Positions 10,153-18,466 are shown, counted from the stretch's first letter. The stretch is DNA of 64,000 bases from Candidatus Ruthturnera sp. Tsphm01 (GCA_030142985.1 CP125320.1:129639-193638); one strand, 5' to 3'. Notes: generated by a model from the letters alone, not told the origin. Numbers and translations: made by a program.

Positions 10153-10213
10153 GAGCGTCGTTTTGATTTTCCAAGCCTGATTAAAAATAATTTTTCAATG
10201 CAACGCTCCTTGG
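10153..10213 (-). promoter_or_regulatory. SAH riboswitch in the ahcY leader
   Basis: On the minus strand CCAAG (10209-10213) pairs with CTTGG (10171-10175), and GAGCGTTG immediately after the first strand pairs with CGACGCTC at the 3' end (10153-10160), giving the compact pseudoknot of SAH aptamers. The conserved GGAGCGTTGCA, CAGGCTTGG and AACGACGCTC segments are all present. Known SAH riboswitches sit before ahcY and raise expression when SAH accumulates. No terminator is seen between it and the ribosome site. Confidence 0.9.
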
Positions 10214-10223
10214 TATGTTGGTT

Positions 10224-10253
10224 ATTATACCAACAGTGGTTTATCTCAGTAAA
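10224..10253 (-). promoter_or_regulatory. Candidate ahcY promoter
   Basis: A perfect TATAAT (10224-10229) with TTTACT (10248-10253) 18 bp upstream on the minus strand, overlapping the 3' end of metK. Transcription would begin just before the SAH aptamer. The -10 is inside a 7-bp inverted repeat (TGTTGGT/ACCAACA, 10216-10235) which lacks a T-run and is therefore weak as a metK terminator. Confidence 0.5.
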
Positions 10254-11374
10254 TGAGTACAATCAGTTTTTTCCCAACTAATATCATCTTCTGTACGTCC
10301 AAAGTGGCCATAACTAGCGGTTTTTTGATAAATAGGGCGTTTAAGGTCAAGCATTGCAATTAAGCCTTTAGGGCGTAAGTCAAAGTGCTTATATATTAAA
10401 CGTTCAATTGCTTGGTTGCTGATTTTTCCTGTACCAAAGGTTTCCACATTAATTGAAGTGGGTTCTGCCACGCCAATGGCATAGGAAACCTGAATCTCGC
10501 ACCTGTCAGCCAAACCAGTAGCAACAATATTTTTAGCCACATAACGCGTTGCATATGCGGCAGAACGGTCAATTTTTGATGGATCTTTGCCAGAAAATGC
10601 ACCACCACCATGGCGAGCCATACCGCCATAAGTGTCGACAATAATTTTACGACCTGTAAGACCTGCGTCGCCTACTGGACCACCAATGACGAAACGACCT
10701 GTTGGGTTGATGTGATACTGGGTTTTATTACTTAGCCATTCGCTAGGTAGCACGGGCTTTATGACCTCCTCTAAGATAGCCTCTCGCAAATCTGTAAGAG
10801 AAACATTATCATTATGTTGGGTTGATAAAACAACAGTATCAATACCTTTAATTTTATGACCGTCATAAACCATGGACACCTGGGATTTTGCATCAGGGCG
10901 TAGCCAAGGCAATGTGCCATTTTTCATTAGTTTTGCCTGACGCGCAACTAAAAGATGTGCATATAAAATAGGTGCCGGCATTAATACGTCAGTAGCATTG
11001 CAAGCATAACCAAACATTAAACCTTGGTCACCTGCACCTTGTTCGTGATTAGATGATTCATCAACGCCTAAAGCGATATCTTGAGATTGTTCACCCAATA
11101 AATTAGTGATATCGCAAGTGTGACCATTAAAGCCATATTCATCACAATCGTAGCCAATATCAATAATAGTTTTACGCACAATTTGCTCAAAATTAATGTT
11201 GGCACCTGTGGTAATTTCACCTGCTAATACGACATGATTGTCTTTAACTAAAGCTTCAACAGCAACGCGTGAATTTTTATCTTGTGTCAATGCCGCATCT
11301 AAGATAGCATCAGAAATTTGGTCACAAACCTTATCGGGGTGACCAGCAGAGACAGATTCAGAAGTGAATATCAT
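10241..11374 (-). CDS. metK: S-adenosylmethionine synthase
   Basis: 377 residues, close to the usual 384. It makes SAM from methionine and ATP. Motifs: [17 protein letters not shown] at the N-terminus, [12 protein letters not shown], the phosphate-binding [15 protein letters not shown], and [18 protein letters not shown] near the end. CAAGGAG lies 6-12 bp upstream of the ATG. A riboswitch and a terminator-like hairpin precede it; ahcY with an SAH riboswitch follows in the same direction. Confidence 0.97.
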   Translation of the reverse strand: MIFTSESVSAGHPDKVCDQISDAILDAALTQDKNSRVAVEALVKDNHVVLAGEITTGANINFEQIVRKTIIDIGYDCDEYGFNGHTCDITNLLGEQSQDIALGVDESSNHEQGAGDQGLMFGYACNATDVLMPAPILYAHLLVARQAKLMKNGTLPWLRPDAKSQVSMVYDGHKIKGIDTVVLSTQHNDNVSLTDLREAILEEVIKPVLPSEWLSNKTQYHINPTGRFVIGGPVGDAGLTGRKIIVDTYGGMARHGGGAFSGKDPSKIDRSAAYATRYVAKNIVATGLADRCEIQVSYAIGVAEPTSINVETFGTGKISNQAIERLIYKHFDLRPKGLIAMLDLKRPIYQKTASYGHFGRTEDDISWEKTDCTHLLR

Positions 11375-11396
11375 TTTTTATTCTCCTTGTAAAACA

Positions 11397-11418
11397 AAAA
11401 ACCCTTAAAGCGGGTTTT
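11397..11418 (-). terminator. Terminator-like hairpin in the metK leader
   Basis: Read on the minus strand, AAAACCC and GGGTTTT enclose a 7-nt loop and are followed by a T-run, about 25 bp before the metK ATG and 15 bp after the riboswitch core. Its position between aptamer and gene suggests transcriptional attenuation in response to SAM; it could alternatively be a simple leader hairpin. Confidence 0.6.
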
Positions 11419-11432
11419 CAATAAAGAAGAAC

Positions 11433-11499
11433 ACCTACTTTAGCTTGTTTTAACTACCTTTTGAGTAGCAACGCTAGCAATCGGGGCAAATCAGCGTGT
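11433..11499 (-). promoter_or_regulatory. SAM-II/SAM-V-type riboswitch before metK
   Basis: On the minus strand the first stem is ACGCT/AGCGT around GATTTGCCCCGATTGCT, closely resembling the SAM-II core CGCTGATTT...ATTGCAAGCG. A short hairpin (CTAC/GTAG) follows, and then the conserved AAGCTAAAG segment that in SAM-II/SAM-V enters the first stem as a pseudoknot and contacts SAM. Known members repress metK, metX or related genes when SAM is abundant. I cannot decide between SAM-II and SAM-V by eye. Confidence 0.8.
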
Positions 11500-11506
11500 G
11501 ATTGAA

Positions 11507-11535
11507 ATTATAGCACAAGCGATGGGTTATTCCAA
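11507..11535 (-). promoter_or_regulatory. Candidate metK promoter
   Basis: TATAAT (11507-11512) with TTGGAA (11530-11535) at a 17-bp spacing on the minus strand. It overlaps the stop codon region of ccmB and would start transcription just ahead of the SAM aptamer. Confidence 0.55.
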
Positions 11536-12192
11536 ACTTATCTTTAAAGCAATACTACTGACAAAAGGTGTAGTCATTAAACTTACCATGAGAATTGTAG
11601 CTAAAAAATACAATTGACCCGTAATTTCTAAGCCAAATTGTGCTTGAGATACCGCACTTGAAGCAAAAATAAGAATAGGAATATACAAAGGCAGTATCAG
11701 TAAAGATAACAACATGCCAGAATTTTTAATACCAACAATCAGCGAAGCGCCAATAGCACCAATAAGACTCAAGCTCGGTGTGGCAAGTAATAGCGTTATC
11801 ATTAGCATCCAAATACCATCGCCATCAAGAAATAACAACAACCCCAATAAAGGTGATAGTAGAATAATGGGAATACCAGTTAAAATCCAATGAGCAGTAA
11901 TTTTTGACAAAATAAGCAAAGGCAATGAGTGGTGAGAAATCACCATTTGCTCTAAAACGCCATTTTCGAAATCGTGATAAAATAAAGCGTTCAGTGAGAG
12001 TAGTACTGAAAGCATTGAAGCAACCCAAATAATACCCGCTGCAATTTGAGCAAGTGTAGTGGCTTCAGGACTGATGGCTAAGGGAAATAATGATACCGAT
12101 ATAATAAAAAATAACAACGGATTTAGTATGCTGGAAGAGTTACGAATAGCAATACGCAAGTCACGCTTTAAGGCTTTAAGATAAATATTCAT
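11527..12192 (-). CDS. ccmB: Heme exporter protein CcmB
   Basis: 221 residues with about six membrane helices and the family signatures LLFFIISVSLFPLA and GIIWVASMLSVLLSLNALF near residues 25-70. It is the permease of the CcmAB part of cytochrome c maturation system I, which drives release of heme-loaded CcmE. It overlaps ccmA by 4 bp in the same direction. ccmC-ccmH are not in the window, so the system is either split or continues elsewhere. Confidence 0.93.
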   Translation of the reverse strand: MNIYLKALKRDLRIAIRNSSSILNPLLFFIISVSLFPLAISPEATTLAQIAAGIIWVASMLSVLLSLNALFYHDFENGVLEQMVISHHSLPLLILSKITAHWILTGIPIILLSPLLGLLLFLDGDGIWMLMITLLLATPSLSLIGAIGASLIVGIKNSGMLLSLLILPLYIPILIFASSAVSQAQFGLEITGQLYFLATILMVSLMTTPFVSSIALKISLE

Positions 12193-12785
12193 AATGCTAA
12201 CACCTTTTGATTAGGCAAAGTTGAATTTTGATGCGTAGTAAACAGACACAAACCACCTTGTTTGCAGTGTTTGTTAATTCTATTCTCAATGATTGTTACA
12301 CCATTAGGGTCAAGTGCAGTAAAAGGCTCATCTAGTAGCCAAATTTTAGCATTGGAAACAAATAATCCTGCCAAGATAACACGACGCTTTTGTCCTGCTG
12401 ATAGTTTAGTGCAGCACTCATCTTCATAACCTTTTAAACCGATGTTACTTAATGCTTTAATTAATTGCACTTGGTTGGTAGATTTATTAAGCCCAGTTAA
12501 AAATTCAAGGTTTTCAAACGCACTTAATTCTCCACTAAGTGCTGATAAGTGGCCTAAATAAAAAATTTCTTCTTGGTAGGCTTTTGACTTGACCACATGA
12601 CCACCTAAAGAAACATTACCTTGTTCTTGCATGTCAAGACCTGCTAGAATTTTGAGCAATGAAGTTTTACCACTGCCATTAGTGCCAGTAATGCGTAAAA
12701 TATCACCAAAGTTGACCTCGAAAGAAAGATGGCTGAATAAAAGGTTGTAGCCTTTTTGACAACTAAGATTATCTATTTTTAACAT
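12189..12785 (-). CDS. ccmA: Heme exporter ATP-binding protein CcmA
   Basis: 198 residues. Walker A GTNGSGKTSLLK (about residue 34), signature LSAGQKRRV, Walker B IWLLDEPFTALD and the switch His in FTTHQ are all intact. It pairs with CcmB, whose start overlaps its end. It is divergent from sppA with only 15 bp between the start codons, so the two promoters must overlap the coding regions or each other. Confidence 0.93.
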   Translation of the reverse strand: MLKIDNLSCQKGYNLLFSHLSFEVNFGDILRITGTNGSGKTSLLKILAGLDMQEQGNVSLGGHVVKSKAYQEEIFYLGHLSALSGELSAFENLEFLTGLNKSTNQVQLIKALSNIGLKGYEDECCTKLSAGQKRRVILAGLFVSNAKIWLLDEPFTALDPNGVTIIENRINKHCKQGGLCLFTTHQNSTLPNQKVLAL

Positions 12786-12800
12786 AAACGAAGATTATAT

Positions 12801-13748
12801 ATGAAACGCACCACTGATGAACAACTAGCCGATATTGCACAAGAATTTGTACGCCAAAACAAATCCAAACGTCGTTGGCGTATTATATTTGGTCTATTGT
12901 TTGTTGGTTATTTTGCTTTTATATCTTATATTGGTGTGAGTGAAAGTGGCATACTAAAAAACACACTTAAAAAAGAGTCCCCTTTTGTTGCTGAAGTAGT
13001 ATTAAGTGGCACCATTCAAAGCACAGGTTCAATTGATGCTGATGAGGCTATTGAATTACTGCATAGTGCATTTGAGTCAGAAAATGCAAAAGCTGTTATC
13101 TTAAGAATTAATTCACCAGGTGGCTCACCCGTACAATCCAGTAGAATTTACAAAGCCATTGTGCGTTTTAAAAAGCAGTTTGACAAAAAAATCTATGTGG
13201 TAATTGAAGATGTTTGCGCTTCAGGTTGTTATTATATTGTTTCAGCTGCTGATGAAATATATGCTGATGAATCTTCAATTATTGGTAGTATTGGCGTGGT
13301 CATGTCCAGTTTTGGTGCGGTTGATGCTATTAAAAAATTAGGCATTCAAAGACGGCTCTATACCGCAGGAAAGTACAAGGGCTTGTTAGATTCTTTTTCT
13401 CCAGAAGATGAAAAAATATTAATGCATATTCAAACCAATATCTTAGATAAATCACATCAGAACTTTATTAATGCTGTTAAAGCAGGCAGAGGTGATAGAT
13501 TGTCAAAACATGAAGACTTATTTACAGGTTTAATCTGGCTTGGACAAGATGCCAATAATTTGGGATTAATAGATGGTATGGCAGATGCAAGTTATATTGC
13601 TAAGCATATTATTGGCGTTGACTCAAGAATTTTGTTTGAAAAAGAAAAGACTTTATTGGAGCAACTAACCGAAGCAAGTGCCAAAGGTATTGCACTGGTT
13701 ATTAATAATAAATTAATAACTCAAAATTTTATCGGCTCTTTGCAGTGA
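12801..13748 (+). CDS. sppA: S49-family signal peptide peptidase (SppA-like)
   Basis: 315 residues, the short single-domain form. One N-terminal membrane helix (about residues 27-47) anchors a periplasmic S49 domain with INSPGGSPVQSSRIYKAI, the catalytic-serine region DVCASGCYYIVSAAD and SIIGSIGVVMSSFG. The family degrades cleaved signal peptides in the membrane. It is the last core gene before the IS-rich region that begins 44 bp after its stop. Confidence 0.9.
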   Translation: MKRTTDEQLADIAQEFVRQNKSKRRWRIIFGLLFVGYFAFISYIGVSESGILKNTLKKESPFVAEVVLSGTIQSTGSIDADEAIELLHSAFESENAKAVILRINSPGGSPVQSSRIYKAIVRFKKQFDKKIYVVIEDVCASGCYYIVSAADEIYADESSIIGSIGVVMSSFGAVDAIKKLGIQRRLYTAGKYKGLLDSFSPEDEKILMHIQTNILDKSHQNFINAVKAGRGDRLSKHEDLFTGLIWLGQDANNLGLIDGMADASYIAKHIIGVDSRILFEKEKTLLEQLTEASAKGIALVINNKLITQNFIGSLQ

Positions 13749-13791
13749 ATCACTACCAAAACTTATATTAAGGTTTATTTTTCTTCTTCTA

Positions 13792-13832
13792 GAGACCTTT
13801 GCATAAATCAACTAAAAATCCAACAATCTAGT
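13792..13832 (+). mobile_element. Left-end fragment of the IS5-type element
   Basis: 41 bp matching the left terminus of the two fuller copies at 17201 and 48410 (GAGACCTTTGCATAAATC at the tip) with one mismatch seen, then the match stops. It is a stub with no transposase attached. Confidence 0.8.
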
Positions 13833-13835
13833 GAC

Positions 13836-13866
13836 GAGGGCTTTACACAATCTGGTTTACAGGGTC
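13836..13866 (+). repeat. IS256-type terminal repeat (outer right-end orientation)
   Basis: 31 bp ending CTGGTTTACAGGGTC, which is the inverted copy of the 30-bp repeat at 14843-14872 with a one-base insertion. It directly abuts the IS5-type stub. A partial extra copy, TTTACAGGGTC, follows immediately. It marks the end of an IS256-like element whose body is missing here. Confidence 0.75.
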
Positions 13867-13979
13867 TTTACAGGGTCTTGTTTTTTTTACTGCGTTAAAC
13901 ATTTTAGCCGACTACAGAATTATTTTTTATTGTGAGGCATTGTGTGTTTTAATATGTCGGTGCATAGTAAGGAGTTAAT

Positions 13980-14612
13980 GTGTCAGACTTAAGTTATTTA
14001 TTATTATTTTTATTCGCATCTTTTACTTGGAGTGTAATTCCTGGTCCTGATGTTTTATATATTTTAACTAAAACAATAGCAAACGGTAAAAAGGTTGGTA
14101 TTGCATCTGTTCTTGGTGTTTTTACAGGGTCTCTTCTTCATGTCTTTCTCGCTGTATTTGGTCTGTCAGCTACTATTGCTTCTTCAGTTATTGCTTTTAC
14201 TTTTATTAAAGTTGTTGGCGCGTGCTACCTTGTTTTTCTTGCCTATCAGGCATTTCGCTCTTCTGGAACTAGTCTAGATATGTCAAATACTACGCAGCCC
14301 AAAGAAACTCCTTTCTATTCTTTTAAGCAAGGTGTCCTTGTGGATATATTAAACCCAAAAGTTGCAGTATTTTTTGTGGCTTTTTTACCTCAATTTATAA
14401 GAAACGATCATGGTTCGACTTTATTTCAATTATTATATTTAGGTTTAATTTTTGTGTTCATTGCATTAATCGTTGAGGTTATTTATGTTTTAGTTGCTTC
14501 AAAATTAACAGAAAAAGTTAGAAGTAATAAAAAAATAAGTGTATGGCTTAATCGTATTGTTGCTACAGTTTTTCTGACTCTTGGAATCAATTTAGCTACA
14601 ACAAGCGTATAA
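13980..14612 (+). CDS. LysE/RhtB-family exporter
   Basis: 210 residues and about six membrane helices. The N-terminal family motif is seen in WSVIPGPDVLYILTKTIANG (residues 18-37), with GVFTGSLLHVFLAVFG and the central LNPKVAVFFVAFLPQF. Members export amino acids such as lysine, threonine or homoserine lactones; the substrate is unknown here. The start is GTG, chosen because AAGGAG lies 5 bp upstream and no in-frame ATG fits. It is enclosed by fragments of IS5- and IS256-type elements, suggesting it arrived as cargo or was trapped by rearrangement. Confidence 0.88.
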   Translation: MSDLSYLLLFLFASFTWSVIPGPDVLYILTKTIANGKKVGIASVLGVFTGSLLHVFLAVFGLSATIASSVIAFTFIKVVGACYLVFLAYQAFRSSGTSLDMSNTTQPKETPFYSFKQGVLVDILNPKVAVFFVAFLPQFIRNDHGSTLFQLLYLGLIFVFIALIVEVIYVLVASKLTEKVRSNKKISVWLNRIVATVFLTLGINLATTSV

Positions 14613-14613
14613 C

Positions 14614-14690
14614 AAGCCAATCAAACGGATTGAAAGTAAAAACACCTATACAGTGTCTGCTTTTCATGGAAACAAAATAGTTGGCTTGTC
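14614..14690 (+). pseudogene. Possible acetyltransferase fragment
   Basis: Just after lysE one frame reads KRIESKNTYTVSAFHGNKI followed by VGLS, resembling the first strands of a GNAT acetyltransferase. It has no start and is cut by the IS5-type fragment at 14693. The match is short, so this is a weak call. Confidence 0.3.
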
Positions 14691-14692
14691 TA

Positions 14693-14841
14693 CAATGAGT
14701 GGCAAAAGGGTAAAAATAGAGAAATGTGGCGATGAAAACTCAGATAAGCAAGATGTTTTTTAGGTTTTTATAGAAAAATAGGGAAAATTTTGAAAATATT
14801 TTTGAAAAATTGTAAAAGTTGAAATTAGGATGGGAAATTAT
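14693..14841 (+). mobile_element. Right-end fragment of the IS5-type element, cut by an IS256-type end
   Basis: 149 bp nearly identical to the region after the transposase stop in the copies at 17201-18466 and 48410-49627, starting CAATGAGTGGCAAAAGGG. It breaks off 25 bp before the expected terminus, where the IS256-type repeat begins. Confidence 0.85.
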
Positions 14842-15204
14842 CGACCCTGTAAACCAGATTGTGTAAACCCTCATATTTTATAATCTCTAAAAAGGAGAAA
14901 AAACATGAGTAACACAACACTAAGAAAAAACCAAAAGAATCAACTTAATAATACGGGTATCAATCAGCAAAAGCTTCGTGCTTTTGCTGGTGAACTTGCC
15001 AAAGACATCCACACCCAAGATGATTTAGCAGATTTGTCTGCTTCACTGGTAAAAATGACCATTGAAGCAGTATTAGGTGCTGAGATGGAGCATCATCTTG
15101 GCTACCCAAAGCATAGGCAAGATAATGGCTATTATCCAAAGATTGTTAAAGGCAATTGTAATCCTCCCGTTTTTAACCACTGCTAAAAATAGAATTTCCG
15201 TTGT

Positions 15205-16002
15205 TTAAATAGCCTCAAGTAGCTTTCTTGGTGGAATACCACCAATCGAACTATGAGGTCGTTCGTTATTATATACCCACATCCATTGTGTTGCTAACGA
15301 TTGAGCGTGCTCAATCGAATCAAAAATATGCATATTCAACCATTCGTTTCTTGCTGTTCTGTTAAATCTTTCTATATAGGCATTTTGGGTTGGTTTGCCT
15401 GGTTGTATATACATAAGCTCAATATCCATTGCTTGTGCCCATTCTCTGAGTATATGAGATATATATTCTGGACCATTATCACATCTGATGGCTTTGGGTT
15501 TGCTACGCCATTGAATAAGTTGCTCTAATGATTGAATCACTCGTTGTGCTGGTAATGAGTGGTCTATTTCAATGCTTAGACACTCTCTGTTGTAATCATC
15601 AATCACATTAAAGGTTCTAATTTTTCTACCTGTATTTAAAGAGTCTGACATAAAATCCATTGACCAAATTTGATTGATTGTCATTGGTACGCTTAAAGCT
15701 TGTGGCTTATCGCGTTTGATTCTTCTTCTAGGCTTAATCCTAAGATTGAGTTCTAGTTGCCTGTAAATACGATACACACGCTTGTGATTCCACCTAAAAC
15801 CTTTTATGTTACGTAAATACATAAAGCACAATCCAAATCCCCATTGCTTGTGTGTTGTGGTTAATCGCAATAACCAATCAGCAATTAGCTCATTCTCGGA
15901 TGATAACTTTGGCTCGTACCGATAACATGTCTCGCTGATCTTAAAAGCCTGGCAAGCTAATCGTGCTGTTACTCTGTGTTTATTGATACTCTGCTTGACC
16001 AT
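15205..16002 (-). CDS. IS3-family transposase OrfB (integrase core)
   Basis: 265 residues: an N-terminal HTH_21-like segment (WLLRLTTTHKQWGFG) and an rve integrase core with the DDE residues in WSMDFMSD, IRCDNGPEY and NAYIERFNRT, ending NNERPHSSIGG. In this family the active OrfAB is made by -1 frameshifting from orfA; orfB lies in another frame than orfA, as expected. The frame looks intact. Confidence 0.9.
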   Translation of the reverse strand: MVKQSINKHRVTARLACQAFKISETCYRYEPKLSSENELIADWLLRLTTTHKQWGFGLCFMYLRNIKGFRWNHKRVYRIYRQLELNLRIKPRRRIKRDKPQALSVPMTINQIWSMDFMSDSLNTGRKIRTFNVIDDYNRECLSIEIDHSLPAQRVIQSLEQLIQWRSKPKAIRCDNGPEYISHILREWAQAMDIELMYIQPGKPTQNAYIERFNRTARNEWLNMHIFDSIEHAQSLATQWMWVYNNERPHSSIGGIPPRKLLEAI

Positions 16003-16022
16003 CTTCTTACGTAAAGATGGTC

Positions 16023-16289
16023 TTAAAACTTTTTTGTTAATGCCTCTTGTACAATCATTGCCTTTAAGCGCTCATCGGCGTACATCTTCTTAAGCCTTGT
16101 ATTCTCTGCTTCAAGTTCTTTAAGTCTAGTTATCATTGATGTATCCATGCCGCCATATTTAGCACGCCATTTATAAAAAGTGGCACTGCTCATACTGTGC
16201 TCTCTGCATAGTTCAGATACTGGCGTACCTGCTTGTGCTTGATTAAGAATTTGCATGATTTGTGAATCTGATTTACGTGTTGTTTTCAT
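16023..16289 (-). CDS. IS3-family transposase OrfA
   Basis: 88 residues: a helix-turn-helix (SQIMQILNQAQAG, SMSSATFYKWRAKYGG) followed by a leucine-zipper-like coil (ITRLKELEAENTRLKKMYAD). It resembles OrfA of the IS407 subgroup. GGAG lies upstream of the ATG. It provides DNA binding to the OrfAB transposase. Confidence 0.9.
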   Translation of the reverse strand: MKTTRKSDSQIMQILNQAQAGTPVSELCREHSMSSATFYKWRAKYGGMDTSMITRLKELEAENTRLKKMYADERLKAMIVQEALTKKF

Positions 16290-16519
16290 TTGAATCTCCT
16301 TATGTTTTGATTATAAGAAAATTCTACTTTTATTGGGTGTTAATTTTTGGGAGGATTACAATCCAAGCGATTGAATGGCGTAATCGTCCACTAGATGAGG
16401 TTTACCCCATTGTTTATCTGGACGGCATTGTTATCAAGGTTAGACAAGACAAACAAATCATCAAGAAGACCATGTATATCGCCCTAGGGGTTAATCTTGA
16501 TAGTAAGAAAGAATGTTTA

Positions 16520-16714
16520 GGTTATAGAAAGATATCTCAAAAGTTGAACTCATGGGGTATTAAAACTCAAAGAGGAAAACTGTAGTTTAACACTTCGGTT
16601 TCATCGATATTGAAGAAAAAACGTTTACGTGATGATCGAGTTAAAGATGTTAGAAATCAAGTATTTGAACCTGTGATATCTAAAATGGAAGTTATTTACT
16701 ATACGTTTGATTAA
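16520..16714 (+). pseudogene. Recombinase C-terminal fossil fused to the IS256 remnant
   Basis: Immediately after the IS256-like LDSKKECLG the reading continues YRKISQKLNSWGIKTQRGK, then a stop at 16583 and, one frame over, NTSVSSILKKKRLRDD down to 16714. The pattern (helix, GIKTQRGK, then a Ser-Ile-Leu segment) is typical of the Recombinase domain of serine recombinases. It has neither catalytic domain nor start and carries a frameshift, so it is a relic joined by illegitimate recombination. Confidence 0.5.
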
Positions 16715-16754
16715 AATCAAAAAAAAATAATCCACACACTATATACTATCAAAT

Positions 16755-17201
16755 ATGTATATCACACCACCATTCAACGATATAAACAATCAAGAAATTA
16801 ATATTTTTTTGAAATCATGTCCATTTATAACTATAGTATCTTCAGATGATGATGGAAAGATGATTGCTAGTCACTTATCAATTGATATTATTGATGACAA
16901 CTCTGTACACGGTAAGATGATTGGATATTTAGCAAGTGACAATCCACATTCCGAGTTATTATCGAAAAATAAAGAAACTTTAGTTATCTTTCAAAGTGAC
17001 TCTTCATACATCTCACCTTCTTGGACTGAAAAAAGAAAATCCGTTCCAACCCAATCTTTCATTGATGTTCATGTGTACGGAATACCTACAATAATAAAAG
17101 ACAAGAAGAGACTACATGAAATTTTAGATATACAGGTGGGTTCACGTGAATCTAAACAGGAGAAACCTTGGTCTAGTAACGAACTACCCAGTAATTCTTA
17201 G
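16755..17201 (+). pseudogene. PaiB-like FMN-binding protein, 3' end cut by IS5-type element
   Basis: 148 residues beginning MYITPPFNDINNQEIN. It contains the PaiB-type split-barrel marks MIASHLSID, SYISPSWTEKRKSVPT and VHVYGIPTII. PaiB proteins are about 200 residues; this one ends where the IS5-type element starts, and the stop codon uses the first base of the IS (17201). PaiB is a flavin-fold regulator or oxidase-like protein affecting sporulation and protease genes in Bacillus. Loss of the tail probably inactivates it. Confidence 0.75.
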
Positions 17202-18466
17202 AGACCTTTGCATAAATCAACTAAAAACCCAACAATCTAGTAAAATAACACCCATCTAAAAACAACTTTAAAAATATCAAAAATGTCTTGGAAAAACACC
17301 CAACAAAACTCATTTGCAGATTCTCTTGTTGTAGATCACAAATCCCTATCAGAACTTGATGATGTACACAACATCATCAACTGGAACGAGATAAAACAAA
17401 CACTTTCGAACTTGTATTCTTCTATTAGGGGTGCACCCAGTTATCCGCCACTGATAATGTTTAAAATCCTAATCCTTCAAGCTTGGTACGGTCTAAGTGA
17501 TGAGGCGCTAGAAAAGCAAATTGCCAGAGATTTAATGTTCAGACGTTTTATTGATTTGTCTTTGTCTGAAAATGTGCCTGATCATTCTAGCATTTGGCGT
17601 TTCAGGCAACTACTCAGCACCGAGAAATTACTAGCGCCTCTACTAGAGCAAATCAATACCCATCTTGAACAAAATTCAATCATTGTTTCCTTGGGTTCAA
17701 TCAACATCATTGATGCCACCGTTATAGAAGCCAAACAATCACGCAAGCGTAAAGGCAAGGATGGCAACAACACTCAAGATAAAGAGGCAAAATACAATGT
17801 CAAAATAGCAGCCGATGGCAAACGTAAAACCACCTATGGTTTTAAGATGCACGCCAATACCGATGAAGATGGTTTTGTTAAGAAAATGACTTACACTCCA
17901 GGTAATGTACACGACTCACAAGAGTTTGATAAATTATTAGAGGTAGAACGCACTAACAGTAAAATAAAAACATGTGGACAAGTCTATGCTGATAGCGCTT
18001 ATGCCAATAAAAACAATGATGAAAAACTAGGCAAAGAAAATAATAAAATATTGCACCGTGCCTACAGAAACAAGCCTTTAACCAAGCAACAGAAACAAGA
18101 GAATAAACAACGCTCATCCATTCGCTATATTGTTGAGCACACTTTTGGACTACTTAAGCTTCATCACGGATTAGCCAAGGCAAGATACCTTGGACTAGAA
18201 AGAAACAAAACCAGAGCGCAACTAATTGCCATGAGTCACAACCTTAAAACTGGAATGAACATTTTTAAACAGATGCGAGACTTGCAGGATTGTTGCGTCC
18301 AATGAGTGGCAAAAGGGTAAAAATAGAAAAATGTGGCGATGAAAACTCGGATAAGCAAGATGTTTTTTAGGTTTTTATAGAAAAATAGGGAAAATTTTGA
18401 AAATATTTTTGAAAAATTGTAAAAGTTGAAATTAGGATGGGAAATTATGAATTATTCAAAGGTCTC
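17201..18466 (+). mobile_element. IS5-family insertion sequence, full-length copy
   Basis: 1266 bp with imperfect terminal inverted repeats (GAGACCTTTGCATAA left, GAGACCTTTGAATAA on the right read inward) and one complete transposase. The left neighbour is a truncated paiB and the right neighbour is the bamE 3' end, which takes its stop codon from the IS. No matching target duplication is visible (CTTA left, CTAA right). Confidence 0.9.
17283..18305 (+). CDS. IS5-family transposase
   Basis: 340 residues, intact. N-terminal IS5-type domain (PSYPPLIMFKILILQAWYG, then VPDHSSIWRFRQLL), followed by a DDE domain with IIDATVIEAKQ, QVYADSAYANK and RSSIRYIVEHTFGLLK. The ATG at 17283 gives the expected family start. 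The second copy at 48573 differs by only a few residues (for example VEH here, VER there), so this copy may have altered activity at the position next to the catalytic Glu. Confidence 0.93.
   Translation: MSWKNTQQNSFADSLVVDHKSLSELDDVHNIINWNEIKQTLSNLYSSIRGAPSYPPLIMFKILILQAWYGLSDEALEKQIARDLMFRRFIDLSLSENVPDHSSIWRFRQLLSTEKLLAPLLEQINTHLEQNSIIVSLGSINIIDATVIEAKQSRKRKGKDGNNTQDKEAKYNVKIAADGKRKTTYGFKMHANTDEDGFVKKMTYTPGNVHDSQEFDKLLEVERTNSKIKTCGQVYADSAYANKNNDEKLGKENNKILHRAYRNKPLTKQQKQENKQRSSIRYIVEHTFGLLKLHHGLAKARYLGLERNKTRAQLIAMSHNLKTGMNIFKQMRDLQDCCVQ

Larger units (their letters stand above)
15155..16362 (-). mobile_element. IS3-family (IS407-like) insertion sequence
   Basis: About 1.2 kb bounded by inverted ends ATTGTAATCCTCCC (15155) and its reverse complement (ending 16362). 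It carries orfA and orfB on the minus strand. No target duplication is visible (GGCA left, CCAA right), and the flanks are non-adjacent parts of an IS256 transposase, so a deletion seems to have accompanied or followed insertion. Confidence 0.85.
14843..16524 (+). pseudogene. IS256-family transposase remnant, split by an IS3-type element
   Basis: The left terminal repeat (14843-14872) is followed by GGAG and an ATG at 14905. Residues 1-83 match the IS256/mutator N-terminus (SLVKMTIEAVLGAEMEHHLGY). The frame runs into the IS3-type insertion at 15155. The protein resumes at 16363 with EWRNRPLDEVYPIVYLDGI and MYIALGVNLDSKKECLG, the first DDE Asp region. About 90 residues between the halves and all of the C-terminus are missing, so the element cannot make its own transposase. 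Confidence 0.85.

Noticed and set aside
10216-10235. Inverted repeat after metK as an intrinsic terminator
   Set aside because: The 7-bp stem is AT-rich, has no T-run after it, and contains the TATAAT of the ahcY promoter.
16262-16362. N-terminal part of a 107-codon plus-strand frame leading into the IS256 remnant
   Set aside because: This part is the terminal region of the IS3-type element read by chance; only the segment from 16363 on shows transposase similarity.
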